From Phytohabitans suffuscus (GTDB lineage: Bacteria > Actinomycetota > Actinomycetes > Mycobacteriales > Micromonosporaceae), in NCBI RefSeq assembly GCF_011764565.1, contig NZ_AP022871.1, positions 6,696,320 through 6,760,319 of the forward strand: a stretch of 64,000 nt of DNA, read 5' to 3'. Below are positions 43,858 through 52,000 of this stretch, in pieces. Below the pieces are notes generated by a model, which did no database searches, was not told the DNA's origin, and saw only the letters and a list, made by a program, of their open reading frames with translations. Position numbers and translations under genes: made by a program. Numbering within the stretch: position 1 is the first letter of the stretch; every line of letters starts with the position of its first letter.

Positions 43858-44655
43858 GTGTACGAGCGCGGTGTGGAGGTGTTGGCTGGGGTGCCTGCGG
43901 GCCCCGAGCTGGCAGCCGCGCTCGCCCATGTGGATCGTCCAGCGTTGAATGGGTTCGAGCTGGTCGAGGTGGCCAAGGCGGTCTGCCGGCAGGTCGCCCA
44001 CTACCAGGCTGAACTGTTGGCCACGGTGGCGGAGGTCGCCTACTGCCCGCCCGGTGACGAGACCAGCCCCGCGGAGCGCTCGGAGTATCCCGCCGAGTAT
44101 GCGGCTGATGAGGTGCGGTTGGCGTTGACGTTGACCCGTCGTGCGGCTGACACGCTGGTGGGTGATGCCTACACGTTGGTTGAGCGGCTCCCGGCTGTGT
44201 ATGAGGTGTTGCGGTCCGGTCGGGTCGATCTGGCGCGGGCTCGGGTGTTGGATCAGGAGACCGCTGTGCTGCCGGAGTCGGTGGCGCGGGAGATGGTCGA
44301 TCTGATCCTGCCGGTCGCGGGTGGGTTGACGACCGGGCAGTTACGGGTGCGGCTGCGTCGTCTGGTGATCGAGGCCGACCCTTCCGCCGCGGCCGTCCGG
44401 GGTTGGTGCGGGCCCGGGACCGGACCTGCCGGGCACCCGGGCTGTCGGACGCCGGCGCACCGGGCGGACCTGGACCACACCATCGCCTGGCAGGACGGCG
44501 GACCCACCACAGCCGCGAATCTTGGTGTGCTGTGCCGGCACTGCCACGGCTACAAACACAGTGCCGGTGTCACCCTCACCCAGCCCACACCGGGCACCTT
44601 CACGTGGACGACCCGCCTGGGCCACACCTACACCACCCGAGCAGAGCCACCCTGA
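43858..44655 (+). CDS. DUF222-HNH endonuclease family protein, internally shortened
   Basis: 265 aa from GTG 43858. The N-terminal about 170 residues are DUF222 (VEVAKAVCRQVAHYQAELLATVAEVAYC, VRLALTLTRRAADTLVGDA, GRVDLARARVLDQET). The C-terminus is an HNH nuclease motif: GCRTPAHRADLDHTIAWQDGG, ANLGVLCRHCHGYKH. Between them, LRRLVIEADPSAAAVRG jumps straight to the HNH part, whereas typical members have over 100 residues there and total 400-500 aa, so an in-frame internal deletion is likely. Codons show more T in third position than the neighbours, suggesting different ancestry. Multi-copy families of this type spread in actinobacteria and are partly mobile. It lies in the insertion that separates cbiD from cobM. 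Confidence 0.8.
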   Translation: MYERGVEVLAGVPAGPELAAALAHVDRPALNGFELVEVAKAVCRQVAHYQAELLATVAEVAYCPPGDETSPAERSEYPAEYAADEVRLALTLTRRAADTLVGDAYTLVERLPAVYEVLRSGRVDLARARVLDQETAVLPESVAREMVDLILPVAGGLTTGQLRVRLRRLVIEADPSAAAVRGWCGPGTGPAGHPGCRTPAHRADLDHTIAWQDGGPTTAANLGVLCRHCHGYKHSAGVTLTQPTPGTFTWTTRLGHTYTTRAEPP

Positions 44656-44695
44656 CCAGCGGCTTGCGGTGGCTGTCCCGCCTGCGTCGCGCGGG

Positions 44696-45435
44696 TCAGC
44701 GGGTGCGTGCGGCGGAGTACAGGTGGCTGTCGGGGAACTCCGTCGCGGTCAGGGTGCGGCCGACCACGATGACCGCGGTGCGCTTGACGGCGGCGGCGGT
44801 GACCTGGGCGGCGATCGTCGACAGGGTGCCGCGGAGGACGACCTCGTCGTCGCGGGAGGCGTAGGCGACCACGGCGGCCGGGCAGTCCGCGCCGTAGAAC
44901 GGGGTGAGGGTGGCGGCCACGTCCTCGGCGCGGTGTACGGCCAGGTGGAGCACCAGCACCGCGCGGCTCGCGGCGAGGGTGGCGAGGTCTTCGGCGGCGG
45001 GCATGGGGTGGCCTGGCCGGTCACGCGGGTGAGGATCACGGTCTGGCCCACGCCGGGCACGGTCAGCTCGCGGCCCAGGGAGGCGGCGGCCGCGGCGAAG
45101 GCGGGTACGCCGGGGGTGACGTCGTACGGGACGCCGGCCGCGTCGAGGCGGCGCATCTGCTCGGCCATCGCGCTGAAGATGGAGGGGTCGCCGGAGTGGA
45201 GGCGGGCGACGTCGTGTCCGGCCTCGTGGGCGGCGACCAGCTCGGCGACGATCTCGTCCAGCGTCAGCCGCGCGGTGTCCACCTTGCGGGCGCCGGGCGG
45301 GCAGGCGTCGAGCAGGGCGGGCGGGACGAGGCTGCCGGCGTAGAGGCAGACCGCGCTCGCGGCGATGAGGTCGCGGCCGCGGACGGTGATCAGGTCGGCG
45401 GCGCCCGGACCGGCGCCGATGAAGTGGACTGTCAC
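44696..45435 (-). CDS. cobM: Precorrin-4 C11-methyltransferase CobM (single frameshift)
   Basis: SAM-dependent tetrapyrrole methylase of the CobM/CbiF family. From GTG 45435 the frame gives [80 protein letters not shown] and [14 protein letters not shown]. The protein then continues in another frame as [21 protein letters not shown] to the stop at 44696. The break is at the GGGG run 45005-45008 (plus strand): one added base restores [10 protein letters not shown], the usual CobM sequence, and a normal length of about 246 aa. GTG overlaps the cobL stop (GTGA). As cobL is intact, a sequencing error is more likely than a pseudogene. Confidence 0.87.
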
Positions 45436-46616
45436 GGGCGTACCGCCGACCACTGGACCACCGGCAGCGCGGGGCGCCACGCGGTGAAGCCGCCGACCGG
45501 GCCGGCGCGGCTCACCTCGATCCTGGTCAGGTCGCCGCCCACCTTGGCGTGCCAGGTGGCCAGGACGGCCTCGGACTCCAGCGTGACCGCGTTGGCGACC
45601 AGGCGGCCGCCGGGGGAGAGGGCCGCCCAGCAGGCTTCGACCACGCCGGGCTCGGTGAGACCGCCGCCGACGAAGACGGCGTCCGGCTCCGGGAGGCCGG
45701 CCAGCGCCGCGGGGGCTCGACCCTCCACGATCGACAGATCGGGTACGCCGAGGGCGGTGGAGTTCGCGCGCACCCCGGCCGCGCGGGACGGGTCGGACTC
45801 GACGGCCACCGCGCGGCAGGAGCGGTGGGCGCGCATCCACTCGATGGCGATGCTGCCGGCGCCGGCGCCGACGTCCCACAGCAGCTGGCCGGGGGCGGGC
45901 GCCAGGCGGGCGAGCGTGACGGCGCGCACCTCGCGCTTGGTCAGCTGTCCATCGTGGAGGTACGCGTCGTCGGGCAGGCCGGGCACCGCCGGCAGCACAG
46001 TGGTGCCGGCGCACTCCACGGCCACGATCGCCAGTGGGTCGCCGCCGGGCCACGGGGAGGCGGCGGAGCCGCGCACGACGCGCTCGTCCGGGCCACCCAG
46101 CTGTTCGAGAACCGTCAAGCGGCTCTCCTCGTACCCCCGGCTGGAAAGGATGCCCGCGACGGTGGCCGCGCCCGCCCCCAGGATCAGCAGGCGGCGGCCC
46201 GGGGTGAGGTAGGGGTGGAGGTTTTCGACCGGGCGGCCGACCAGGCCGACCACCTCGACCTCCTCCATGGGCCAGCCGAGGCGGGCGCAGGCGAGCGACA
46301 TCGACGAGGCGTGCGGCAGGACGGTGACCCGGTCCGGGCCGAGGATGCGCACGATGGCCGCGCCGATCCCGTGGTGCATGGGGTCGCCGCTGGCCAGGAC
46401 GCACACCCGCCGCCCGCGCCGCGCCGCGAGGAGGCCGGGGAGGGCGGGCATCAGCGGGGAGGGCCACGGGAGGCGTTCGCCCTCGAAGGCGGGGACGAGG
46501 GAGAGCTGGCGCCGGCTGCCGAGGAGCACGTCCGCGGCGAGCACGGCGGCCTGGGCGGTCGCGGACAGGCCGGGCCAGCCGTCGGCGCCGATGCCGACCA
46601 CGTGCACGTCAGGCAT
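45432..46616 (-). CDS. cobL: Precorrin-6Y C5,15-methyltransferase (decarboxylating)
   Basis: 394 aa, the CobL (CbiE-CbiT) fusion. The N-terminal CbiE-like methylase has [37 protein letters not shown] and [17 protein letters not shown]. The C-terminal CbiT-like Rossmann domain has [37 protein letters not shown] (motif I) and [18 protein letters not shown]. It methylates C-5 and C-15 and decarboxylates the acetate side chain on C-12. It is followed by cobM with a 4-bp overlap and preceded by the PPOX gene with an 8-bp overlap, so three minus-strand genes form one unit. Confidence 0.95.
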   Translation of the reverse strand: MPDVHVVGIGADGWPGLSATAQAAVLAADVLLGSRRQLSLVPAFEGERLPWPSPLMPALPGLLAARRGRRVCVLASGDPMHHGIGAAIVRILGPDRVTVLPHASSMSLACARLGWPMEEVEVVGLVGRPVENLHPYLTPGRRLLILGAGAATVAGILSSRGYEESRLTVLEQLGGPDERVVRGSAASPWPGGDPLAIVAVECAGTTVLPAVPGLPDDAYLHDGQLTKREVRAVTLARLAPAPGQLLWDVGAGAGSIAIEWMRAHRSCRAVAVESDPSRAAGVRANSTALGVPDLSIVEGRAPAALAGLPEPDAVFVGGGLTEPGVVEACWAALSPGGRLVANAVTLESEAVLATWHAKVGGDLTRIEVSRAGPVGGFTAWRPALPVVQWSAVRP

Positions 46617-47001
46617 TGCCGAGCACCCGGGTCACGGTGATCTCGATGACGACCCGCTCGGGGTTGGCGCGGGGGACGCGGTAGCGCTCGGCGTAGCGGC
46701 GTTCGGCGTCGGCGACCGCGGCCGGGTCGTCGCGGACCACCGCGCGCCCTTCGAGCGTCGACCAGCGGCGGCCGTCGATCTGGCAGACGGCGACCCGGCC
46801 GGTGGCGGCCGCGTTGCGGGCCTTGCGGGAGCCGCGCGAGGTGATGATCCGGGCGATGCCGGCCCGCGGGTCGAGGGTCACGCCGACCGGGGTGACGTGC
46901 GGGGAGCCGTCCGGGCGCAGGGTGGTGAGCGTGCAGAGGTGCCGCTCGCGCCAGAAGCTCAGGAAAGACTCGCCCGCCGAAATCAACTCGCCCGCCGACA
47001 C
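46609..47001 (-). CDS. PPOX-class (probably F420-dependent) oxidoreductase family protein
   Basis: 130 aa. Split-barrel flavin-binding fold: SFWRERHLCTLTTLRPDGSPHVTPVGVTLD at the N-terminus (starting with the LCTLTTLRPDGSPHV strand pair), GIARIITSRGSRKARNAAATGRVAVCQIDG and RWSTLEGRAVV. The lack of FMN-specific residues and the actinobacterial context favour an F420-binding member, but the cofactor cannot be proved from sequence. It overlaps the cobL start by 8 bp and may be the first gene of the cobL-cobM transcript. No known cobalamin step needs it. Confidence 0.8.
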   Translation of the reverse strand: MSAGELISAGESFLSFWRERHLCTLTTLRPDGSPHVTPVGVTLDPRAGIARIITSRGSRKARNAAATGRVAVCQIDGRRWSTLEGRAVVRDDPAAVADAERRYAERYRVPRANPERVVIEITVTRVLGNA

Positions 47002-47031
47002 CAGCAGGAGACTAGCCGAAGCGGCGGGCGG

Positions 47032-47535
47032 TCAGTCCCGCAGCGCCTTCGACAGCTCGTCACGGAACCGCCGCTCGGGCTCGGTGACCCGGTCGCCGCC
47101 GATGCCCAGCATGCCGCCGCTCGGCGCCGCGGTGACCACCTGCTCGGCGATGCCGACCAGCCAGTGGGCGTACGCGCCGGCCTCGCCCTCGTCGACCCGG
47201 TCACGCAGCAGCGCGGCGGCGGCACCGGACCGGTGCAGCACGTCGGCGATGTACGCCTCCGGGTCCTGCGGGGCGACCAGCGGCAGCTCCTCGCCGGCCT
47301 CCGGGTCGCCGGCCCGGGACACGACCTCCTGCGCGACCGCGGTGACCAGCGGGCTGGCGCCCTCGCGACCGCCGGCCACGGCCTCCAGACCGGCCGCGCT
47401 CTCGGCGAGCGTGCGGCGGGTGCCGTCCGACTCGGCCGCGCTGGCGGCGGTGAGCACCGCGAGGGGCAGGCCGGTGAGCAGGCCCCACTCTTCGTCGGAG
47501 AAGCCGAGCGTCGAGTACACCGGTTGTTCGGTCAC
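47032..47535 (-). CDS. Conserved-looking actinobacterial protein of unknown function
   Basis: 167 aa from GTG 47535. A soluble, helical, acidic protein: YSTLGFSDEEWGLLTGLPLAVLTAASAAESD, LEAVAGGREGASPLVTAVAQEVVSRAGD, then LLRDRVDEGEAGAYAHWLVGIAEQVVTAA and a C-terminal GMLGIGGDRVTEPERRF. The composition suggests a helical bundle. I do not recognise a named family. It lies 26 bp downstream of recQ on the same strand and 30 bp before the PPOX gene, so one transcript from recQ to cobM is possible. Confidence 0.7.
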   Translation of the reverse strand: MTEQPVYSTLGFSDEEWGLLTGLPLAVLTAASAAESDGTRRTLAESAAGLEAVAGGREGASPLVTAVAQEVVSRAGDPEAGEELPLVAPQDPEAYIADVLHRSGAAAALLRDRVDEGEAGAYAHWLVGIAEQVVTAAPSGGMLGIGGDRVTEPERRFRDELSKALRD

Positions 47536-47561
47536 GGGACCGCCTTTCGTTCGCGGTTGGC

Positions 47562-49289
47562 TCAACCTGTCTCCGCCACAAGTAGACCCTGGGCGCGGAC
47601 GACCGGCACGGACAGGGTCTTGTACCCCACGTCGTCGAACAGAACCGTCATCTTGTCCGACTCGTACGCGAGCACCAAGCCGACTCCCCACTCGGCGTGT
47701 CGCACGGTGCTGTGCAGGGGAAACGGTCCGCGTTCGGCCTTCCTGGCCGGGCGGGTGCGGCCGGCGGAGCAGTTGTCGCAGTGGCCGCAGGGCTGGGCGA
47801 GGTGCTCGCCGAAGTACGCGAGCAGCGCCCGGCCGCGGCACGACCGGCTCTCCGCGAAGGCGCGCATCATGTCGGTGCGCGAGCGCTGCACCGCCTGCTG
47901 CCGCTCGGCCTCGGCCAGCGCGGCGCGGGCGGCCTCGACCGGCTCCGGCGCGTACCGGGGCGCGGTCAGCTTCTGCCCCACGGTGGCGGCGGCGCCGACG
48001 TGCTCCAGCAGCCCGACGAGCTGGCCCAGCTTGCGGGCGCCGAGGCCGGTGCGCTCGCGCAGCGCGGTACGGGTCAGCGCGCCGGTGCGCAGCACCGCGG
48101 CCAGGTCGCGCAGCTCGGTCTCGTCCGGCGCGCCGCCGGTGAAGAAGCGCTGCAACGCGACGTCTTCGGCCCGCCACAGCAGCAGCGCGCGGGCCGGTGC
48201 GCCGTCCCGCCCGGCACGGCCGATCTCCTGCTGGTAGCTGTCCGGCGAGTCGGGCAGCGCCACGTGGGCCACCCAGCGGATATCCGGTTTGTCGATACCC
48301 ATGCCGAACGCCGAGGTCGCCACCATCACCGGTACCCGCCCGGCGAGGAAGTCCTCGTGCCGCCGCTCGCGCACGCCGGCGGCCATCCCGCCGTGGTACG
48401 CCGCCGCGGCGAAGCCGGCCGCGCGCAGCCGCTCGCCCAGCTCCTCGGCGGCGCGGCGGGTCGGCACGTACACGATGCCAGTGCCCCGCGACTGCCCGGG
48501 GCTGGCGCTCTCGCGGAGCAGCGCGAGCAGGCGGCGCCAGCGGTACTCCTCGTCGGGGCAGTGCGTCACCTCGAGGAACAGGTTGGGGCGGTCCAGCCCG
48601 GAGACGACCACGAGCGGGTCGCGCAGCCGGAGGCGCTCGACGATGTCGTCGCGTACCGGCGGCGAGGCGGTGGCGGTCAGCGCGACCACCGGCGGCCGGC
48701 CGATGCCCTCAATGAGATGGCCGAGCGCGAGGTAGTCGGGGCGGAAGTCGTACCCCCACGCGGAGATGCAGTGCGCCTCGTCGACCGCCACCAGCGCCGG
48801 GCGCAGCGCCTTCACCTCGGCGAGGCGCGCGGGGTCGGTGAGCTGCTCCGGCGTGATGAACAGGAACCGGGCCAGCCCTTTGCGCACCGCCTCCAGGGCG
48901 GCCGAGCGCTGGCCGGGCGTCTCGGCGGAGCTGACCCGGACGGCGGCCGCCCCGGCGCCCGCCTCGCCCGCACGGCCTCCGCCCTGCCGCGGGCGGTCGT
49001 TGAGGGCGTTGATCTGGTCCTGCTGCAGGGCGAGCAGGGGCGAGATCACCACGGTCGGCCCGGACAGCATCATCGCCGGGACCTGGTAGACGGCGGACTT
49101 GCCGCCGCCGGTCGGGAGCACGACCAGCGCGTCCCGGCCGCGCAGCACCGCGCGCATCGGGCCGAGCTGGCCGGGGCGCAGGCGGCGCCAGCCGAAGTGG
49201 GCGCGGGCGGCACGGCGTAGCCGCTGGGAGAGGGGGCGTAGCCGCTGGGAGAGGGGCAGCCAACGGGCGAGGGGGAGAGGCAACTTCAT
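47562..49289 (-). CDS. recQ: RecQ-family ATP-dependent DNA helicase
   Basis: 575 aa from ATG 49289 (MKLPLPLARWLP). Superfamily 2 helicase of the RecQ family: motif I LPTGGGKSAVYQVPAMM, II VDEAHCISAWGYDFRPDY (DEAH plus the RecQ aromatic-rich loop), III ALTATASPPVR, V ATSAFGMGIDKPDIRWVAH and VI QEIGRAGRDGAPA. The zinc-binding region follows with C-x-RGRALLAYFGE and PCGHCDNC. No HRDC domain is present; instead a short HAEWGVGLVLAYESDKMTVLFDD beta domain ends the protein. An N-terminal tandem duplication (PLSQRLR twice) comes from a 21-bp repeat at 49214-49255. Confidence 0.93.
   Translation of the reverse strand: MKLPLPLARWLPLSQRLRPLSQRLRRAARAHFGWRRLRPGQLGPMRAVLRGRDALVVLPTGGGKSAVYQVPAMMLSGPTVVISPLLALQQDQINALNDRPRQGGGRAGEAGAGAAAVRVSSAETPGQRSAALEAVRKGLARFLFITPEQLTDPARLAEVKALRPALVAVDEAHCISAWGYDFRPDYLALGHLIEGIGRPPVVALTATASPPVRDDIVERLRLRDPLVVVSGLDRPNLFLEVTHCPDEEYRWRRLLALLRESASPGQSRGTGIVYVPTRRAAEELGERLRAAGFAAAAYHGGMAAGVRERRHEDFLAGRVPVMVATSAFGMGIDKPDIRWVAHVALPDSPDSYQQEIGRAGRDGAPARALLLWRAEDVALQRFFTGGAPDETELRDLAAVLRTGALTRTALRERTGLGARKLGQLVGLLEHVGAAATVGQKLTAPRYAPEPVEAARAALAEAERQQAVQRSRTDMMRAFAESRSCRGRALLAYFGEHLAQPCGHCDNCSAGRTRPARKAERGPFPLHSTVRHAEWGVGLVLAYESDKMTVLFDDVGYKTLSVPVVRAQGLLVAETG
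49214..49255 (-). repeat. 21-bp tandem duplication within recQ
   Basis: Two adjacent copies of a 21-bp unit (plus strand begins GGCGTAGCCGCTGGGAG) keep the frame and duplicate seven residues before the helicase domain. It is probably recent slippage and neutral. Confidence 0.85.
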
Positions 49290-49335
49290 GGCGCCGCCAT
49301 CGTGCCCTGCGCGCCCGCCGCGCAAACAGCCGGGT

Positions 49336-49950
49336 CTATGCCGCTTCGTCCGGGCGGACCGGCCCCTCGCCGGGCTGGCCCTCCGGGCAGCGCAGCCGCA
49401 GGTACTGGTGGCCGAACGGTTTGTCGATCAGCCAGCAGTGGTGCGGCTCTTCGGTGCCGGGATGGGCGTAGCCGTCGAAGTAGCGGCAGGTGACGCACAT
49501 CTTCGTGACCGGGATCTGGCCCTCGCGCTGCATCCGCCGGATCTGTCCGGCCACCACGGCGAGCAGCTGGTGCTGCCCCTCGCGGTCGAGCTGGTGCAGC
49601 TCGGCGAGCAGGTCGGCGGCCCAGTTGAGCAGCTCGGGCGACTGCGCGCGGCCCAGCTCGGTCAGCGCGATCCGCACCGCGTGCGGCGCGTACGACGGGG
49701 AGGGGTCGACGGAGACCAGCCCCTCGCGGGCCAGTGTCGCGATCGCCGACATCGTCGCGTGGCTGGTCATGTTGAGGTCGGCCGAGAGCTCGGAGAGCGG
49801 GTAGACCTCGCTGCGACGGCTGAGCAGCAGCAGCACCTGCTGCTGCGCGATGGTGCGCTCCAGCTGGGTCGGGCTCTCGGCGGCCTGCACGGCGACCGCG
49901 ACACGGGTCAGGCCGGTGGCCAGCCGGTGGGTAGAGGTTTCCAGGTCCAC
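49336..49950 (-). CDS. MarR-family regulator with C-terminal Cys/His cluster
   Basis: 204 aa. MarR-type winged helix: LERTIAQQQVLLLLSRRSEVYPLSELSADLNMTSHATMSAIATLAREGLV, in which QVLLLLSRR is the dimer/helix part, LSELSADLNMTSHATMSAIA the recognition helix, and DPSPSYAPHAVRIALTELG the wing. Unusually, after the dimerisation helix the C-terminal 55 residues carry CVTCRYFDGYAHPGTEEPHHC and LRLRCPEGQ, a possible metal site, so the protein may sense metal or redox state. The DNA target is not known. It lies 46 bp upstream of recQ on the same strand; the space upstream of its ATG 49950 (lower GC, GGTAACGATTC) probably has its promoter. Confidence 0.87.
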   Translation of the reverse strand: MDLETSTHRLATGLTRVAVAVQAAESPTQLERTIAQQQVLLLLSRRSEVYPLSELSADLNMTSHATMSAIATLAREGLVSVDPSPSYAPHAVRIALTELGRAQSPELLNWAADLLAELHQLDREGQHQLLAVVAGQIRRMQREGQIPVTKMCVTCRYFDGYAHPGTEEPHHCWLIDKPFGHQYLRLRCPEGQPGEGPVRPDEAA

Positions 49951-50112
49951 GCCTATCTATCCCTGGTTTGGTAACGATTCGGGGGAGGGAGGTACACCGT
50001 TCGTACCGCGCGTCACGTTACCTCAGCGGTACGTGCTGAACAGTCACAGAAGAGCGGCGGCTTCCTCAGCGGATCCTTAACCGGGCGGCCGTGTCCACCC
50101 CTGCTGAACAGC

Positions 50113-50256
50113 TCACTTGCCCTTGCCGAACATCGACCGGATCGCGGCGAGAAGCAGGAACGCCCCGAGGATCGACCCGACGACGCGGACGGCCGGAATG
50201 TCGAACCAGCTCCGGTCCTCGGCGGCGAGCGTGGCGGCCGAGAGCAACACGTCCAT
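50113..50256 (-). CDS. 47-residue small membrane protein (hypothetical)
   Basis: 47 aa: MDVLLSAATLAAEDRSWFDI, then PAVRVVGSILGAFLLLAAIR and the basic end SMFGKGK. One clear transmembrane helix follows a short amphipathic N-terminus and a positively charged C-terminus. Start ATG 50256, stop 50113-50115. It is not recognised as a known family, but the topology and the positive C-terminal charge are what a real short membrane protein would show. It sits between the MarR gene and the divergent GH3 gene. A spurious frame cannot be excluded. Confidence 0.5.
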   Translation of the reverse strand: MDVLLSAATLAAEDRSWFDIPAVRVVGSILGAFLLLAAIRSMFGKGK

Positions 50257-50458
50257 CCACGCACTCTTTCACGGTGAGGCAAGAAGCCGCCGCCCCGGCG
50301 GGCTCCCGCCACCCGTTCACGGGCATACCGGCACAAAGGCGCGCCCGTCTAGTGAGACTTAATAGAAAGGTTTATTGACTATTTCCGGGATCCGGTGTGA
50401 CCATGGCATACACCCGCCGGACCGGCGGGGGACTGTCCACTATGGAGTACGGGGCCAC

Positions 50459-51937
50459 ATGTCGGAGACCAGCCGGGACCTACTTCGTCTCGCCGGCGCC
50501 GTGTTGCAGCCGGGTTTCGAGGGAAAGCTCCCGCCGACCTGGGTGCGCCGCTGGCTGGGTGAGGGACTGGGCGGCGTGGCCCTGTTCGGCCGCAACTTCG
50601 CCAACCCCGCCCAGGTCGCCGAGCTCACCGCCGCGCTGCGCGCCGAGCGGCCCGACGTGATCGTCGCGGTCGACGAGGAGGCCGGCGACGTCACCCGCTT
50701 CGAGACCTGGCAGGGCAGCTCGCGGCCGGGCAACCTCGCCCTCGGTGCGGTCGACGACGTCACGCTGACCGAGGCGGTCGCCCGCGACCTGGGCCACGAC
50801 CTGGCCGAGGCGGGGATCACGCTCGACTACGCGCCGGACGCGGATGTCAACAACAACCCGGACAACCCGGTCATCGGCGTGCGGGCCTTCGGCGCCGATC
50901 CGGACCTCGTCGCGCGCCACACCGCCGCGTGGATCACCGGCCTCCAGTCGGCCGGCGTCGCGGCCTGCGCCAAGCACTTCCCGGGGCACGGCGACACGAG
51001 CGTCGACTCGCACGTGGACGTGCCGCGGATCGGCTCGACCCGGGCCGAGCTGGACGAGACGGAGCTGCCTCCGTTTCGGGCCGCGATCGCCGCGGGCGTG
51101 CAGGCCGTCATGACCGGCCACCTGCTCGTGCCGGCCGTCGACCCGCGGCGCCCGGCGACGCTGAGCCGGCGCGTGCTCACCGACCTGCTCCGCGACGAGC
51201 TGGGCTTCGCCGGCACGATCATCACCGACGGCATCGAGATGCGGGCGCTGCGGACGCGGTACGGCCTCGAAGGCGCCGCCGTCCAGGCCCTCGCCGCCGG
51301 CGTCGACGCGATCTGCGTGGGCGGCGACCACGCCGACGAGGCGACCGCCGCCCGGCTGCGGGACGCGATCGTCGCCGCCGTCGCCGCGGGTGAGCTGCCC
51401 GAGGAGCGGCTCGCCGAGGCGGCCAAGCGGGTCGAGCAGCTGGCCGCGTGGACCGCGCAGGCCCGCGCCGTCGCGGTGCCGGACCGGGCGGGCGGCGTCC
51501 CGGTCGGGCTCGCCGGCGCCCGCCGGGCGGTCCGCGTCACCGGCGCCGCGTCCGCGCTGCCGCTGGCCGCCGCGCCGCACGTGGTCGAGTTCGAGCCGCC
51601 GCGCAACTTCGCGATCGGCCCGGAGACGCCCTGGGGCGTGGCGATGCAGCTGGCCGCGCTGCTGCCCGGCACCACCGCCGTGCGTCTCGCGGCCGAGGAG
51701 GTGGCCACCGACTTCCTGTCCGCGGCGGACGGGCGGCCGCTGGTGCTCGTCGTCCGCGACGTCCACCGGTACGAGTGGATGGCCGGCGCCGTGGCGACCG
51801 CTCTCGCCGCCCGCCCGGACGCGATCGTGGTGGAGATGGGCGTACCGGCCTCGGTGGTGGGCGCGACGCACGTGGCCACGTACGGCGCCACGCGCGCCAA
51901 CGGCGAGGCCGCCGCCGAAGTCCTCGCCGGACGGTAG
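50459..51937 (+). CDS. GH3 family glycosidase, NagZ-like beta-N-acetylhexosaminidase
   Basis: 492 aa from ATG 50459 (MSETSRDLLRLAGAVLQPGF). Glycoside hydrolase family 3: VDEEAGDVTRFETWQG region (VAVDEEAGDVTRF), LDYAPDADVNNNPDNPVIGVRAFG, the His/Asp general-acid loop ACAKHFPGHGDTSVDSHVDVP, and the nucleophile Asp in GTIITDGIEMRAL. The KHFPGHGDT motif is typical of NagZ-type enzymes that remove N-acetylglucosamine from muropeptides. The C-terminal 150 residues form a second, less conserved domain. No signal peptide, so it is probably cytosolic wall-recycling. Upstream, GTCCACTATGGAG precedes the start, and there is no neighbour in operon. Confidence 0.9.
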   Translation: MSETSRDLLRLAGAVLQPGFEGKLPPTWVRRWLGEGLGGVALFGRNFANPAQVAELTAALRAERPDVIVAVDEEAGDVTRFETWQGSSRPGNLALGAVDDVTLTEAVARDLGHDLAEAGITLDYAPDADVNNNPDNPVIGVRAFGADPDLVARHTAAWITGLQSAGVAACAKHFPGHGDTSVDSHVDVPRIGSTRAELDETELPPFRAAIAAGVQAVMTGHLLVPAVDPRRPATLSRRVLTDLLRDELGFAGTIITDGIEMRALRTRYGLEGAAVQALAAGVDAICVGGDHADEATAARLRDAIVAAVAAGELPEERLAEAAKRVEQLAAWTAQARAVAVPDRAGGVPVGLAGARRAVRVTGAASALPLAAAPHVVEFEPPRNFAIGPETPWGVAMQLAALLPGTTAVRLAAEEVATDFLSAADGRPLVLVVRDVHRYEWMAGAVATALAARPDAIVVEMGVPASVVGATHVATYGATRANGEAAAEVLAGR

Positions 51938-52000
51938 TCGATCACTGTCCACAGCGGAGGGTGCCCCCACGGATACGCGTAGTGGCGCTATCGTCCTTAT

